Shown here piece after piece: positions 44,742-52,684 of a DNA stretch of 62,264 nucleotides (position 1 is the stretch's first letter; the number at the start of each line of letters is the position of its first letter). The position numbers and the translations under genes were made by a program. The notes beneath the pieces were generated by a model. It was not told the DNA's origin. It searched no databases and worked only from the letters and a program-made list of their open reading frames with translations. This DNA comes from Terriglobia bacterium (GTDB taxonomy: Bacteria > Acidobacteriota > Terriglobia > Terriglobales > Acidobacteriaceae): positions 1 through 62,264 of the forward strand of contig JAIQFA010000024.1 of the NCBI GenBank assembly GCA_020073525.1, given 5' to 3'.

Positions 44742-45846
44742 CGGACGTGCTTGCGCAGGGGGGATGGGGTTTCAGGTAAATGGTGGTGTACTCCTGCTGC
44801 CCTTTCCATCCCAGTCCCGAATAGATGTGCGTGCTTACCTTGGCCGGACTCGTCTGCCCGGCGGCGATGACATCTAGCAGTTCCACGTAAGGAAGTGCAT
44901 CTACCTTTCGAAGTGCCAGCCAGCGCAGGCACCGGTCTCGGGCCTGCGAGTCACTCTGGAACAAACAATGACCGCAGAACTCGATTTTTGCATCCGTCCG
45001 CCGGCTTAGAGTTGTGCCAATTCCAACCGAGAAGACGACCGATTGTGTAGGGTACGCGCGGTCTTCCCCCAGCATCACTTCTGTGTATTGCGCGAACGCG
45101 TCTGCATACTGCTCGCCCCCGAAATGCTCAAGCAGGCCCTCATAATAGGGCACACGATTCCCGTAGCCGCTCAAGTAGACTCTGCCAGTCGGATTGTCGT
45201 CTCCACTCAGTGAGATCGCCATCCCGAGTGGCGACATTTTGCCTGCGACCAATCGCCTGAGTTCATGTTGTTGTTTGGGATCTCCAAAATGCGCCGCGAA
45301 GCGATCAAGCCTGTCCCATTGCTCGCTCTCTGTGCCGTTCTTGCCGTTGATGTAAACCTTGAGTCCGCACTTTCCTCCGGGCGCGAAACTCGCTCCGATC
45401 CAGAATGTTCCGCCACGATCGGGATCGGCTTCGTGGGCATTCACTGTCGCGCTTCTGTCGATCAGAGCGCCAATGTAATCCAGGTCTCCTTTAAGCCGCA
45501 GCAATGCCGAAAGTTCTCGTACCCTGCTGTCGATAAATTCTCTTCCGTCGGTATAAGACAACCCTGGATCGCCGGCCTCACTCAGAAATTGCAGCGGTAC
45601 AACTCCATGGCCCAATGCCAGCGCATACTGAATGGGCGTGCCGTCGTGGTTCAACGTTGAGGACCGAATTGCCTGTGCGCCTGGATGCAGACCCAAAGAC
45701 TCGCTGCATATGAGTTCATAGGCCCGATGGACCCGAGCCGATGCTCGCTCCAGCCCAAACCTGGGTATGAGCGCCTGAAGTTGCTCGGAAACGAGATCGT
45801 ACCAGGAGCTTTCCAGGCGCCCACGCGGTTGAGTGTTTTGCAGCAT
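44731..45846 (-). CDS. ABBA/DMATS-like prenyltransferase candidate
   Basis: 371 residues, starting at an ATG (45846) with AGGGGGCG upstream; a TTG two codons earlier is in frame. It is mostly beta strands alternating with helices. Repeated strand signatures (LKVYINGK, GRVYLSGYG, STHIYSGLGWKG, TIYLKPHP) resemble the phosphate-lining strands of ABBA-fold aromatic prenyltransferases. The N-terminal STLNHDGTPIQYALALG also fits the substrate-side region of the DMATS group. No signal peptide or membrane helix. Family assignment is from pattern memory, not a search; an unrelated beta-rich enzyme is possible. Coupled with the toroid protein it would prenylate and then cyclise a substrate. Confidence 0.5.
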   Translation of the reverse strand: MLQNTQPRGRLESSWYDLVSEQLQALIPRFGLERASARVHRAYELICSESLGLHPGAQAIRSSTLNHDGTPIQYALALGHGVVPLQFLSEAGDPGLSYTDGREFIDSRVRELSALLRLKGDLDYIGALIDRSATVNAHEADPDRGGTFWIGASFAPGGKCGLKVYINGKNGTESEQWDRLDRFAAHFGDPKQQHELRRLVAGKMSPLGMAISLSGDDNPTGRVYLSGYGNRVPYYEGLLEHFGGEQYADAFAQYTEVMLGEDRAYPTQSVVFSVGIGTTLSRRTDAKIEFCGHCLFQSDSQARDRCLRWLALRKVDALPYVELLDVIAAGQTSPAKVSTHIYSGLGWKGQQEYTTIYLKPHPPCASTSDEL

Positions 45847-45862
45847 GGTCAAGAGACGCCCC

Positions 45863-46630
45863 CTAGGCTTTCCCCTTCTTCTGCGGCAGCGCCGCCTTCT
45901 TCCATCCAGGCCTGGTGTGCTGATCGCGGCGGCCAGGACCGTCTTCCGCCTTCAACAGTTCAAGCTTGATTCGTGACGGGACCTTGCAGTGGAAAAGTAC
46001 GGCCTGACCCGGTTGCAGTTCCACCTTGCCAGGTTCGCAGCCGCGCTCGGAACACTCGACCTTCACCGGATTGGGCGGACGATACGGCGTCTTGCCAATC
46101 TTCGGGTAGCTGACGGTGACCTCTCCCTTTCCCTTGCCGAGCACGTTCGTAACGGAATAGGTTCCGGGACGGAGAATAACTGCCGAGAAAATGTCGTCGC
46201 CTTTCAGTTCGCGGCTGTCGAATTGGTTTTGTTCCTTGGGATCTTCCGCTGCCTTCCCGACGCGCACGGCATAACCACCAGCGCCCGCGGAGACGTGGAA
46301 CACGGCATATCCCTTGGGGTTGAGTTCGAATTTGGTCAGCGCCTGGGCGCCCTCCTCGTGGCAGCCGCAGCCACTATCCCCGCTATTGGCGGTAGGGGTC
46401 GCCGGACGGGTCCCGAAAGCTGCCAGATCAATGTTGGCCTGCGCCACCGCACTGTTCCTGTCCACATTGATGTAGAAGCCCCCCAGACTCTCCTTGCCCT
46501 GGTACACCACTCCCCTGTATTGACCCGGCTCCAGGAAGCGGTGTGTCACTCCTCCAAGCATGGTGAGTGAAGCGCTGTCCAATCCGATTTGAGTGAAGAG
46601 ATTCTTGTCAAAGGTCATTTTCATAGTCAT
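45863..46630 (-). CDS. unknown beta-rich protein of the five-gene cluster (orfC)
   Basis: 255 residues from an ATG that overlaps the upstream stop (ATGA). I do not recognise the family. Features seen: a Cys-rich stretch SGDSGCGCHEEG near residue 85, a Gly-rich HVSAGAGGYAVRV, beta-type segments such as IFSAVILRPGTYSVTNVLG, a later VECSERGCEPGKVELQPG and a basic, Gly/Lys-rich tail ending KKGKA. No signal peptide or membrane helix. The repeats of PGxY and PGQA turns suggest Ig-like or carrier-like beta domains. Its place between the two unknown genes and the prenyltransferase suggests a substrate-binding or structural role. Confidence 0.6.
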   Translation of the reverse strand: MTMKMTFDKNLFTQIGLDSASLTMLGGVTHRFLEPGQYRGVVYQGKESLGGFYINVDRNSAVAQANIDLAAFGTRPATPTANSGDSGCGCHEEGAQALTKFELNPKGYAVFHVSAGAGGYAVRVGKAAEDPKEQNQFDSRELKGDDIFSAVILRPGTYSVTNVLGKGKGEVTVSYPKIGKTPYRPPNPVKVECSERGCEPGKVELQPGQAVLFHCKVPSRIKLELLKAEDGPGRRDQHTRPGWKKAALPQKKGKA

Positions 46631-47538
46631 GCTCCCACATTCGCTTGGACGATCATTTCTTTCGGGGTGATGGTTGCGGCCAAGTCCCGGATGGGGATCT
46701 TCACCGGAATGAGTCCACCCGTCGCTGGAAGGATGGGGAACGGATCTTCGAACTGATAGATGGGATACTGGCTGGCAAAATAATCCGCAATTGCGGTCTC
46801 CAGTATTCCCACCAGACCGAAGACATTGCTCAACAGGTCCGAGAGCCATTCCGCGATGCTGGTCGTGATACCAAGCAGGCTCGTGATCAAGTCAACGATC
46901 GGCCCAAGGAACGCCATGATGATGTCGATCGCCCAACCTGGCAGCCACGACGGAAACAAGTTATGGATCGCGTTGTTGATCGCGTTGATCAGAATGTTCT
47001 CGACCGTGGCCGGAACGTCGATCAGCGCCACATTGACCCATTCCGGATCAATGAAAATCTGCCATTGGTTCGAGTGGCCGTTAAGCTCGGCATCCAGATC
47101 GGTCCAGTTCGGCAGACGGGCCGGATCGACGAAGTATTTCGGCAACAGGCTCGCCTTCAGATCGATGATCTTGGAAGTCAGGCCCGAAAGGTTCAGGTCC
47201 ACACAAATCGGACCGCCGATACAGAAGCCTGGAAATCCCACCAGACATCCGTTCCACGGGTCGGGAACGATGCAGAAGCTGGGAATACAGAACCCGGGCA
47301 AGTCGAGGCACAGTTTGAAGTCGAGGGTCCCAAAGACGATCTCGACATCCTGTAGTTCGATCGTGTTGTCGTTGTTCAACTGCAAGTTGCCCCCGGCGAG
47401 ATGCACGCTGACGGCATAACTGGCGGAGAACGGCCCGAAGTTGGCCGAGTCGGACTTGGAGAGGCTGAAGTTCTTCTCCACCTCGTTGAACAATTGTTGG
47501 AACGCTTTTGCTGAGGCTGCTATCGTGATGTGACTCAT
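46627..47538 (-). CDS. unknown amphipathic protein of the five-gene cluster (orfB)
   Basis: 303 residues; the ATG overlaps the upstream stop (ATGA). Unknown family. The first third is beta-like; then comes a compact Cys/Phe/Pro-rich stretch (LPGFCIPSFCIVPDPWNGCL, then GFPGFCIGGPICVDL, six Cys). It is followed by a long amphipathic helical region (about 170-255, with IDIIMAFLGPIVDLITSLLG) that could insert in or bind a membrane or lipid. A beta-like end IPIRDLAATITPKEM closes it. A lipid-binding fold such as TULIP is conceivable but not shown. No signal peptide. Confidence 0.6.
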   Translation of the reverse strand: MSHITIAASAKAFQQLFNEVEKNFSLSKSDSANFGPFSASYAVSVHLAGGNLQLNNDNTIELQDVEIVFGTLDFKLCLDLPGFCIPSFCIVPDPWNGCLVGFPGFCIGGPICVDLNLSGLTSKIIDLKASLLPKYFVDPARLPNWTDLDAELNGHSNQWQIFIDPEWVNVALIDVPATVENILINAINNAIHNLFPSWLPGWAIDIIMAFLGPIVDLITSLLGITTSIAEWLSDLLSNVFGLVGILETAIADYFASQYPIYQFEDPFPILPATGGLIPVKIPIRDLAATITPKEMIVQANVGA

Positions 47539-48359
47539 GGCGCCACCGTTAGAGTGATGAATACCTTCAATTGATCGTCTTCAATTGCAGGGTTGTTGGG
47601 AATTGGCGGATTCGGCGTGAGCTGCGCGGTGATGGTGGCGAGGCTCAGCAGCGGGATATCGAAGAGCATTGTGGAGATCGGGAAAATCAGCTTTTCCTTC
47701 AACAGCAATTCGAACGTCGTCTTCAAATAGCAGTTGATGTTGGCGGAAAGCCCTTTCGGCTCGATGCCGACGACATCCACGCCGTCCACGATGCCAACCA
47801 GACAAGGTTTCCCCCCGACGTTCTGCACCGCGACGTGGGCCACAAGAAAAGCGTCAAGGCAGAAACAAAGCAGCTTGCGGGTGGGTGGAACGACTTGTGG
47901 TGGCGGCTGTTTATTGTCCCTGGCAGGCGACTGATCCGGCGTCGGCAGGAACTTGTCGAGGAATTCAGACGGGCAATCCATCCCTCCGCAAATTCGCACG
48001 TGCATGGCAAGATGCTGTTGCGGAAGCGGGGGGTTGAGTGGCGCCGGCAGCTTCACCACATTCCCAGGGTAGAAATCCACTTCCGCCTTGACCAGTTGCA
48101 CGCAGAAATTCAGGCCCACCGGCGGCGAGTCTGCGCCCAGAATCGGAATTGGGCCTACAACGGTGAACAGTGGATTGTTGTGATTGGTGACATCGATGGT
48201 GTGGGCCACCGGGCTACAGGCAAGTTGTGGGTGGTCGTTCACATATTGCGTCGCATAGTTGAACCACGAAGGACGCTGTCGCATCACGTGCTGAGCAACG
48301 AGATTGATGCCGTCTTCATGGACTGCGGCGTACAGGTCGCATTGGTCGGTAAATGCCAT
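47535..48359 (-). CDS. unknown protein of the five-gene cluster (orfA)
   Basis: 274 residues from the ATG at 48359, with GGAG nine bases before it. Unknown family, first gene of the run. It starts AFTDQCDLYAAVHEDGINLV, an amphipathic helix, followed by a QRPSWFNY element, beta-like segments, a Pro-rich linker (KQPPPQVVPPTRK) and a Cys-containing LLCFCLDAFLVAHVAV. A C-terminal beta segment (VFITLTVAP) resembles the end of orfB in style. Scattered Cys (about nine) are not in a recognised metal motif. No signal peptide. Confidence 0.6.
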   Translation of the reverse strand: MAFTDQCDLYAAVHEDGINLVAQHVMRQRPSWFNYATQYVNDHPQLACSPVAHTIDVTNHNNPLFTVVGPIPILGADSPPVGLNFCVQLVKAEVDFYPGNVVKLPAPLNPPLPQQHLAMHVRICGGMDCPSEFLDKFLPTPDQSPARDNKQPPPQVVPPTRKLLCFCLDAFLVAHVAVQNVGGKPCLVGIVDGVDVVGIEPKGLSANINCYLKTTFELLLKEKLIFPISTMLFDIPLLSLATITAQLTPNPPIPNNPAIEDDQLKVFITLTVAP

Positions 48360-48802
48360 ACGCACTCCACTCGTACATTTGGATTTGGTCAACCGGACTT
48401 TTCAGTGGTCGACGGACCCAGCTACTGGCGAACACCAGACTGGTTCCATTTCCATCAAAGAGATAGTGCGTCGACGAGTGAATTCGTTTCATGCGGAAGA
48501 ACATTATCCCAACGAGGAGGCAAAGAAATTCCTTAGAACGTCTAACAAAACCTCGGTTCTCAGCAACCGCTGGAAAGGGGCAAAAGGTCGCTACGGGCGG
48601 GAGTTGTCAAATGGCCATCGATCTCTTGCCACGAAAGACGAGCGGGCCGACGTCACGGACGGCACGGCGGATCAAGTTGATCTGGGAGCGATGTTATTCT
48701 TGGACCGATATACAACTTGCCTTCGAATCGGTGATCCGGCACTGGCCTGCAACACCTCGGCTGAGCACTGTCGCAGATGTGCAACTTCCTACTATCCAGG
48801 GC
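48360..48802. other. intergenic region, probable promoter of the five-gene cluster
   Basis: There are 443 bases between the multihaem cytochrome gene and orfA (both minus strand). Open frames across it have no family look. I find no clear -35/-10 pair; TTGACC near 48395 (minus strand) is the best -35 candidate, without a matching -10. No hairpin with T-run is obvious. Confidence 0.3.
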
Positions 48803-50071
48803 CTAACTCTCGATCTTCTTGATGTACAGCCGAAGCCCGGCCAAGACTATCCCGATCGCGATGAGGGACATTCCCAACCCGACACGGCGATGGTTGCGCT
48901 CAACCATGGCTTCCTTCCCAGCTTGCAGGTTCTTGGCGGCGATCTTGAGGCCGGCTTGAATGTCCTGATCTACCAAGTCCGTCCGGAAGCTATGGATGGT
49001 GACTCGAGCCTTGGTCAGCGAATCCCGTGCCTGGTCCTGTCCCAGCCGTGCCTCGCTCACTTCCATGCCAGAAGACTCGGCGACACGGAGAACTGAGTCT
49101 GCGCTTTTAATGGCCGCGTCCAATCGAGTCAAGCTACTCAGTAATCCTGCCCTTGATTGATCACATGCGTCACCTGGGGTATGACACCGCATGCAGAGGG
49201 CGTCAGGACCCGTGCCAAGCTTCGCGTCGGTTGGATGGCTGATGCCGTGATTGCTGTGACACACGACGCATCCTGGAAGAGAAGCCGCTTGAAAGGCGTC
49301 TTTATGCGAACTTTTCTCGTACATCTGGGCTTGGAAAGTGTGACAGTTCGAGCACACATTCTGAACCTTGTCGACTCCGGGCGGCGCCGCGCCATGGTTT
49401 CCATGACACGTTGAACAGGTTGGCGCACTCAGATCGCCTCGCACCGCCAGCGCGTCGTGGTGCACGCTCGTGCTGTACTTCGCAAACTGATCCGTAGGAA
49501 TGGAGTAGCCCTTCATGTAATCGGCGTTAGCGTGGCAGCGAGCGCAGGTGTTCGCCACGTTGACCGGGTTCACCGTAGAACGGGGATCGCTCGGCGCCCT
49601 TAGATCGTGGACACTGTGACAATCCGTGCACACTGCAACCTTCGTGTCTCCAGCCGCAAAGCGCTTGCCATGCACGCTGGTGTGGTACTGGTCCAACTGG
49701 TCCGTGCGCAAGCTGGGGTTGAACTGCCGAATATAGGCCGGATCCGAATGGCAACTTCCGCATAGCTGCGGGATCTGCTTGCGCTCAATCTTGCCCTTCC
49801 ACCCAGCCTTCCGGCTCATGGCTTTGTCTGGATCGTCGCTGGTGGGGTCGCCTCCATGGCAACTGGCGCAACTCAAACCCTTTTGCGCATGGATGTCCTG
49901 GCTGAACTTCTCCGCGCTGACTCCCAAAGGATCAGGCAGGGCGGAGTGACAATCCAAACAAGAGTTCGTGGTTTGCCCGTAACCCAGGCACGTTGCGAGC
50001 AGGATGCAGCCAGCCAGCCCGACATAGCGGACTGCGCTGAACGGTCGGATCTTATTTCGCAAGATGGCCAT
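48803..50071 (-). CDS. membrane-anchored nonahaem cytochrome c
   Basis: 422 residues from the ATG at 50071 (a GTG at 50077 is also in frame). A signal segment ([17 protein letters not shown]) is followed by nine CxxCH sites (CLDCH, CASCH, CGSCH, CTDCH, CARCH, CSTCH, CSNCH, CVVCH, CMRCH), a helical region and one C-terminal helix ([20 protein letters not shown]). It would take the place of cytochrome c1 as electron acceptor of the adjacent Rieske/cytochrome b. It overlaps the cytochrome b gene by about 20 bases. The electron acceptor beyond is unknown. Confidence 0.9.
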   Translation of the reverse strand: MAILRNKIRPFSAVRYVGLAGCILLATCLGYGQTTNSCLDCHSALPDPLGVSAEKFSQDIHAQKGLSCASCHGGDPTSDDPDKAMSRKAGWKGKIERKQIPQLCGSCHSDPAYIRQFNPSLRTDQLDQYHTSVHGKRFAAGDTKVAVCTDCHSVHDLRAPSDPRSTVNPVNVANTCARCHANADYMKGYSIPTDQFAKYSTSVHHDALAVRGDLSAPTCSTCHGNHGAAPPGVDKVQNVCSNCHTFQAQMYEKSSHKDAFQAASLPGCVVCHSNHGISHPTDAKLGTGPDALCMRCHTPGDACDQSRAGLLSSLTRLDAAIKSADSVLRVAESSGMEVSEARLGQDQARDSLTKARVTIHSFRTDLVDQDIQAGLKIAAKNLQAGKEAMVERNHRRVGLGMSLIAIGIVLAGLRLYIKKIES

Positions 50072-51137
50072 AGACACTCATACCTGCCACGTACGCAAGG
50101 GCAAAAACGGCAAGCCCTGTGATCCACCCTTTCATGCGTGAAGGTTGGTCGCTCTCAAAGAACGGCAACAGAAGCCACAACAATCCAACCAGGCCGAAAC
50201 CAAGTACACCCATAACCTCCCCGTCGATGAACCACACTTTGGACGGGATCAGCTTGAGCGTCTGGAACATGAACAGGAAGTACCACTCGGGTTTGATTCC
50301 GGCTGGGGCAGGCACAAAAGGATCTGCCTTGACACCGAGGTTCCACGGGAAGACTGCTGCCAATGCGCCCAGCACTCCCAAACCCACGTACCAAGCCATC
50401 AGTTCCCGCAGCAAGAAGTTGGGAAAGAACTTCATTTCCCGCTTGGCAGCCGGATTCGCGGTCCACTGAAGTTCCAGTTTCGGGGGAATGCTCATGCCAA
50501 GACGTTGCACGAGCAACAGGTGCAGCAGGATCATCAAGGTTGCTAGTCCGGGCAGAACAGCGACATGGAACCCAAAGAACCTGGTAAGCGTCGCTCCCGT
50601 CACCTCTTCGCCACCGCGGAGAAAAATCATCATAGGCTTGCCGATGACCGGAACCTGTCCCGTAATCTCGGTGCCGACCTTGGTGGCAAAGAAGGCCAGC
50701 GTGTTCCAGGGCAAGAGATAGCCGCTGAACCCAAATCCCATGACAAGAAACAGAAGAAGCACACCACTGACCCAGGTCAGTTCCCTGGGTTTACGATAGG
50801 CCTTGAGAAACAGCACGCTGAACATATGCGCAAAAGCAGTAAAAATCATGAGATTGGCTGACCAGGAGTGGATGGAACGAATCAGCCAGCCAAACCGCAC
50901 CTGGGTCATGATGTACTGCACGCTTTCGAAAGCCTCATTGGCACCCGGACGGTAATAGAGAAGCAACAAGATTCCGGTCAACACCTGGACTACGAAGAGA
51001 AAAAGGGTGATGCCTCCCAGGAAATACCAATAGGACAGGCGATGAGTGGGGACGGTCTTGTGGCGGAGCGGGGCAGTGAGGTCGTCCCAATCCAGGCGTT
51101 CATCAAGCCAGCGGCGGACGGCGGCGAACAAGGTCAC
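50052..51137 (-). CDS. cytochrome b of a bc-type complex
   Basis: 361 residues with about eight helices. The four haem-b histidines sit on two helices ([18 protein letters not shown] and [20 protein letters not shown]). The quinol-site motif PEWY is present ([15 protein letters not shown]), as is [11 protein letters not shown]. It is a fused cytochrome b (b6 plus subunit IV parts) that oxidises quinol and pumps protons by the Q cycle. The ATG overlaps the Rieske stop (ATGA). Confidence 0.93.
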   Translation of the reverse strand: MTLFAAVRRWLDERLDWDDLTAPLRHKTVPTHRLSYWYFLGGITLFLFVVQVLTGILLLLYYRPGANEAFESVQYIMTQVRFGWLIRSIHSWSANLMIFTAFAHMFSVLFLKAYRKPRELTWVSGVLLLFLVMGFGFSGYLLPWNTLAFFATKVGTEITGQVPVIGKPMMIFLRGGEEVTGATLTRFFGFHVAVLPGLATLMILLHLLLVQRLGMSIPPKLELQWTANPAAKREMKFFPNFLLRELMAWYVGLGVLGALAAVFPWNLGVKADPFVPAPAGIKPEWYFLFMFQTLKLIPSKVWFIDGEVMGVLGFGLVGLLWLLLPFFESDQPSRMKGWITGLAVFALAYVAGMSVYGHLAK

Positions 51138-51595
51138 GCCTCCCGCTTCCGGCTGACGACAATCTCATCGCCGCGCAAGTGGACATCAAATACATCGAGT
51201 GGCCTGGGCGGAGGACCGGAAACGTTGCGGCCGTTGAGATCGTAGATTCCATTGTGGCAGGCACACCAGATCTGGCGCAGATCGTTGCGATACTGCACTG
51301 TGCAGCCGAGGTGGGTGCAAGTGGCGGAGAGCGCCCGATAAGTGCCATCGGCGTTCATGATCAACAGGCCGGGACGGCTGCCAAAACGGAAGATCTTGGC
51401 AGAATTCGCCTTCAACTCGGTTATCTTGGCGGCGACGATCTCGTCTCCGCCCAGATCTGCCACCGCCGGTGGGACAAGATAGCGCAGCACGGGATAGAAG
51501 AAAGAAGCAAAAGAGGCGAGTAGGCCGCCTCCGAGGAAGATTCCAATTACGCGGCGGCGCGTAGGTTCGGCTTGGGTGAGTTGGTCAGCGTTCAT
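51134..51595 (-). CDS. Rieske [2Fe-2S] subunit of the bc-type complex
   Basis: 153 residues from the ATG at 51595, with GGAGG eight bases upstream. An N-terminal helix with a preceding TRRRVIGIF stretch (possible Tat-type signal) anchors it. The cluster boxes are CTHLGC and CACHNG (Cys-x-His and Cys-x2-His), with the disulfide cysteines in place. It passes one electron from quinol to the cytochrome c. Confidence 0.92.
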   Translation of the reverse strand: MNADQLTQAEPTRRRVIGIFLGGGLLASFASFFYPVLRYLVPPAVADLGGDEIVAAKITELKANSAKIFRFGSRPGLLIMNADGTYRALSATCTHLGCTVQYRNDLRQIWCACHNGIYDLNGRNVSGPPPRPLDVFDVHLRGDEIVVSRKREA

Positions 51596-51673
51596 CACCG
51601 CGCCTCCTGCCGCAGGAACCACTCAGGAATCCAGATAGCCAGCATCACGAATTTCATGGACCGATTCCTCGGG

Positions 51674-52138
51674 TTAAGCAGAACGTACTTCCACGGCACG
51701 CTGCATCTCGCGCACCCACATGGTTTGGAACAATTGCAGGCGATGTCCAATCACCACTGCCAGATTCAGGGCGATTTTGTGCCCAACCGCCGGATTCGCG
51801 GCAAAATACGCGCACAACGCCTCCCGCGGCAGGGCGATCACTTCCGCTTCATGCAGCGACGCGGTGGCGGTGAGGGTGAACCGGTAGGGCGGAATCAGGG
51901 CCGACCAGCCCACCGTCTGACCGGGGGATCTTTCTTCCACGAAAACATCTTCTTCCCGGCCCCGGACTTGCATCGGCAGCGTAAGCCTGATTCGGCCGCG
52001 CTGGGTCAGGAACAGGCGATCAGCTGGGTCTCCCAGCTGGAACAGCGAGGTTCCGCTGGGAACGATCAGCCTGGTGCCAAGAGCCAGAACTCGCTCGACT
52101 TCGGCAGAGGAGAGACCGTTCAGCAGTTCATGAGTCAT
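51674..52138 (-). CDS. cyclic-nucleotide-binding domain protein without a DNA-binding domain
   Basis: 154 residues covering a single CNB/Crp effector domain: LIVPSGTSLFQLGDPADRLF, RGRIRL, SPGQTVGWSALIPPYRFTLT (the phosphate-binding cassette place, with GWSA), and a helix at the C-terminus. It ends about where the Crp/Fnr helix-turn-helix would begin, so it cannot bind DNA itself. It lies inside the bc-complex operon. A role as a redox or nucleotide sensor for the complex, or simple regulation of a partner, is inferred. Confidence 0.8.
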   Translation of the reverse strand: MTHELLNGLSSAEVERVLALGTRLIVPSGTSLFQLGDPADRLFLTQRGRIRLTLPMQVRGREEDVFVEERSPGQTVGWSALIPPYRFTLTATASLHEAEVIALPREALCAYFAANPAVGHKIALNLAVVIGHRLQLFQTMWVREMQRAVEVRSA

Positions 52139-52150
52139 GAGCTTCCTCTC

Positions 52151-52489
52151 TCAGTTCACAAACGGCGTTGTTGTCTTGCTGTGCAACTGGGCGTGCGTGG
52201 GAGATGCCAGGAACGATTCCGCGGCAGCCTGCTCCATGCGAACGTGGTTTTCGATTTGCAGCAGCAGGACCTCAATAGGCACCTGCCGAGGCCGCACAAC
52301 CGGCGGCACATTTGGCGTGGCAGCAGCACGGTCTGAGAAGAAGTGGGCCGGGGCAACCGCCTTGACCAACGGAAGCTGGGGATGCACTGCTGAATCGGAC
52401 GACCTCGAACGCGTGGCCGCGCCAAACGCAACCGCCGCGATTGCCAGTCCAAATACGCTAAGGCACAAACCCATCAAGAGCATTTCCAT
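52151..52489 (-). CDS. small single-helix membrane protein, first gene of the bc operon
   Basis: 112 residues; unknown family. An N-terminal helix (LLMGLCLSVFGLAIAAVAFG) is followed by a polar tail with a Pro-rich part (PNVPPVVRPRQVPIEVLL) and a C-terminal helix. GGAGGG nine bases before the ATG supports the start. It is read from the sigma-54-type promoter at 52520-52534 and stands ahead of the CNB, Rieske, cytochrome b and cytochrome c genes. An assembly or anchoring role is possible. Confidence 0.6.
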   Translation of the reverse strand: MEMLLMGLCLSVFGLAIAAVAFGAATRSRSSDSAVHPQLPLVKAVAPAHFFSDRAAATPNVPPVVRPRQVPIEVLLLQIENHVRMEQAAAESFLASPTHAQLHSKTTTPFVN

Positions 52490-52519
52490 GGCAGAAACCC
52501 TCCATCGACATTTGTTATC

Positions 52520-52534
52520 GCACGTGCTATGCCA
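52520..52534 (-). promoter_or_regulatory. candidate sigma-54 (-24/-12) promoter
   Basis: On the minus strand TGGCATAGCACGTGC has the GG and GC doublets exactly 10 bases apart (consensus TGGCAC-N5-TTGC; mismatches at the sixth and twelfth bases). Its -12 end is about 31 bases before the ATG of the bc operon's first gene, leaving a leader of about 20 bases. A sigma-54 response regulator is encoded next to it. Confidence 0.5.
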
Positions 52535-52604
52535 ACGTTGGCCGCGCCTTAACTCCTTTCCTTCAGCCGATGTGAAGATGTGCGAAACAACCGGACTGCC
52601 ACAA

Positions 52605-52641
52605 TGTCAGGCGGAGCCTGACAATTCGTCAGTCGTTGACG
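52605..52641. promoter_or_regulatory. two dyads, candidate enhancer sites for the sigma-54 activator
   Basis: The first dyad is TGTCAGGC-GGA-GCCTGACA (52605-52623), a perfect 8-bp-arm palindrome. The second, CGTCA-GTCGT-TGACG, spans 52627-52641. Their centres (52614 and 52634) are 20 bp apart, two helical turns. The first centre is about 106 bases upstream of the predicted start of the bc operon transcript, a normal enhancer distance, and about 70 bases upstream of the kinase gene. Confidence 0.5.
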
Positions 52642-52684
52642 GCGATCCGCGCGTGTGCCATGATCCCGCCATCTCTTTGCCATC

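Noticed and set aside
48491..49096. Plus-strand open frame after the five-gene cluster promoter region
   Set aside because: Basic, without any family match I know, and its second half is antisense to the nonahaem cytochrome gene.
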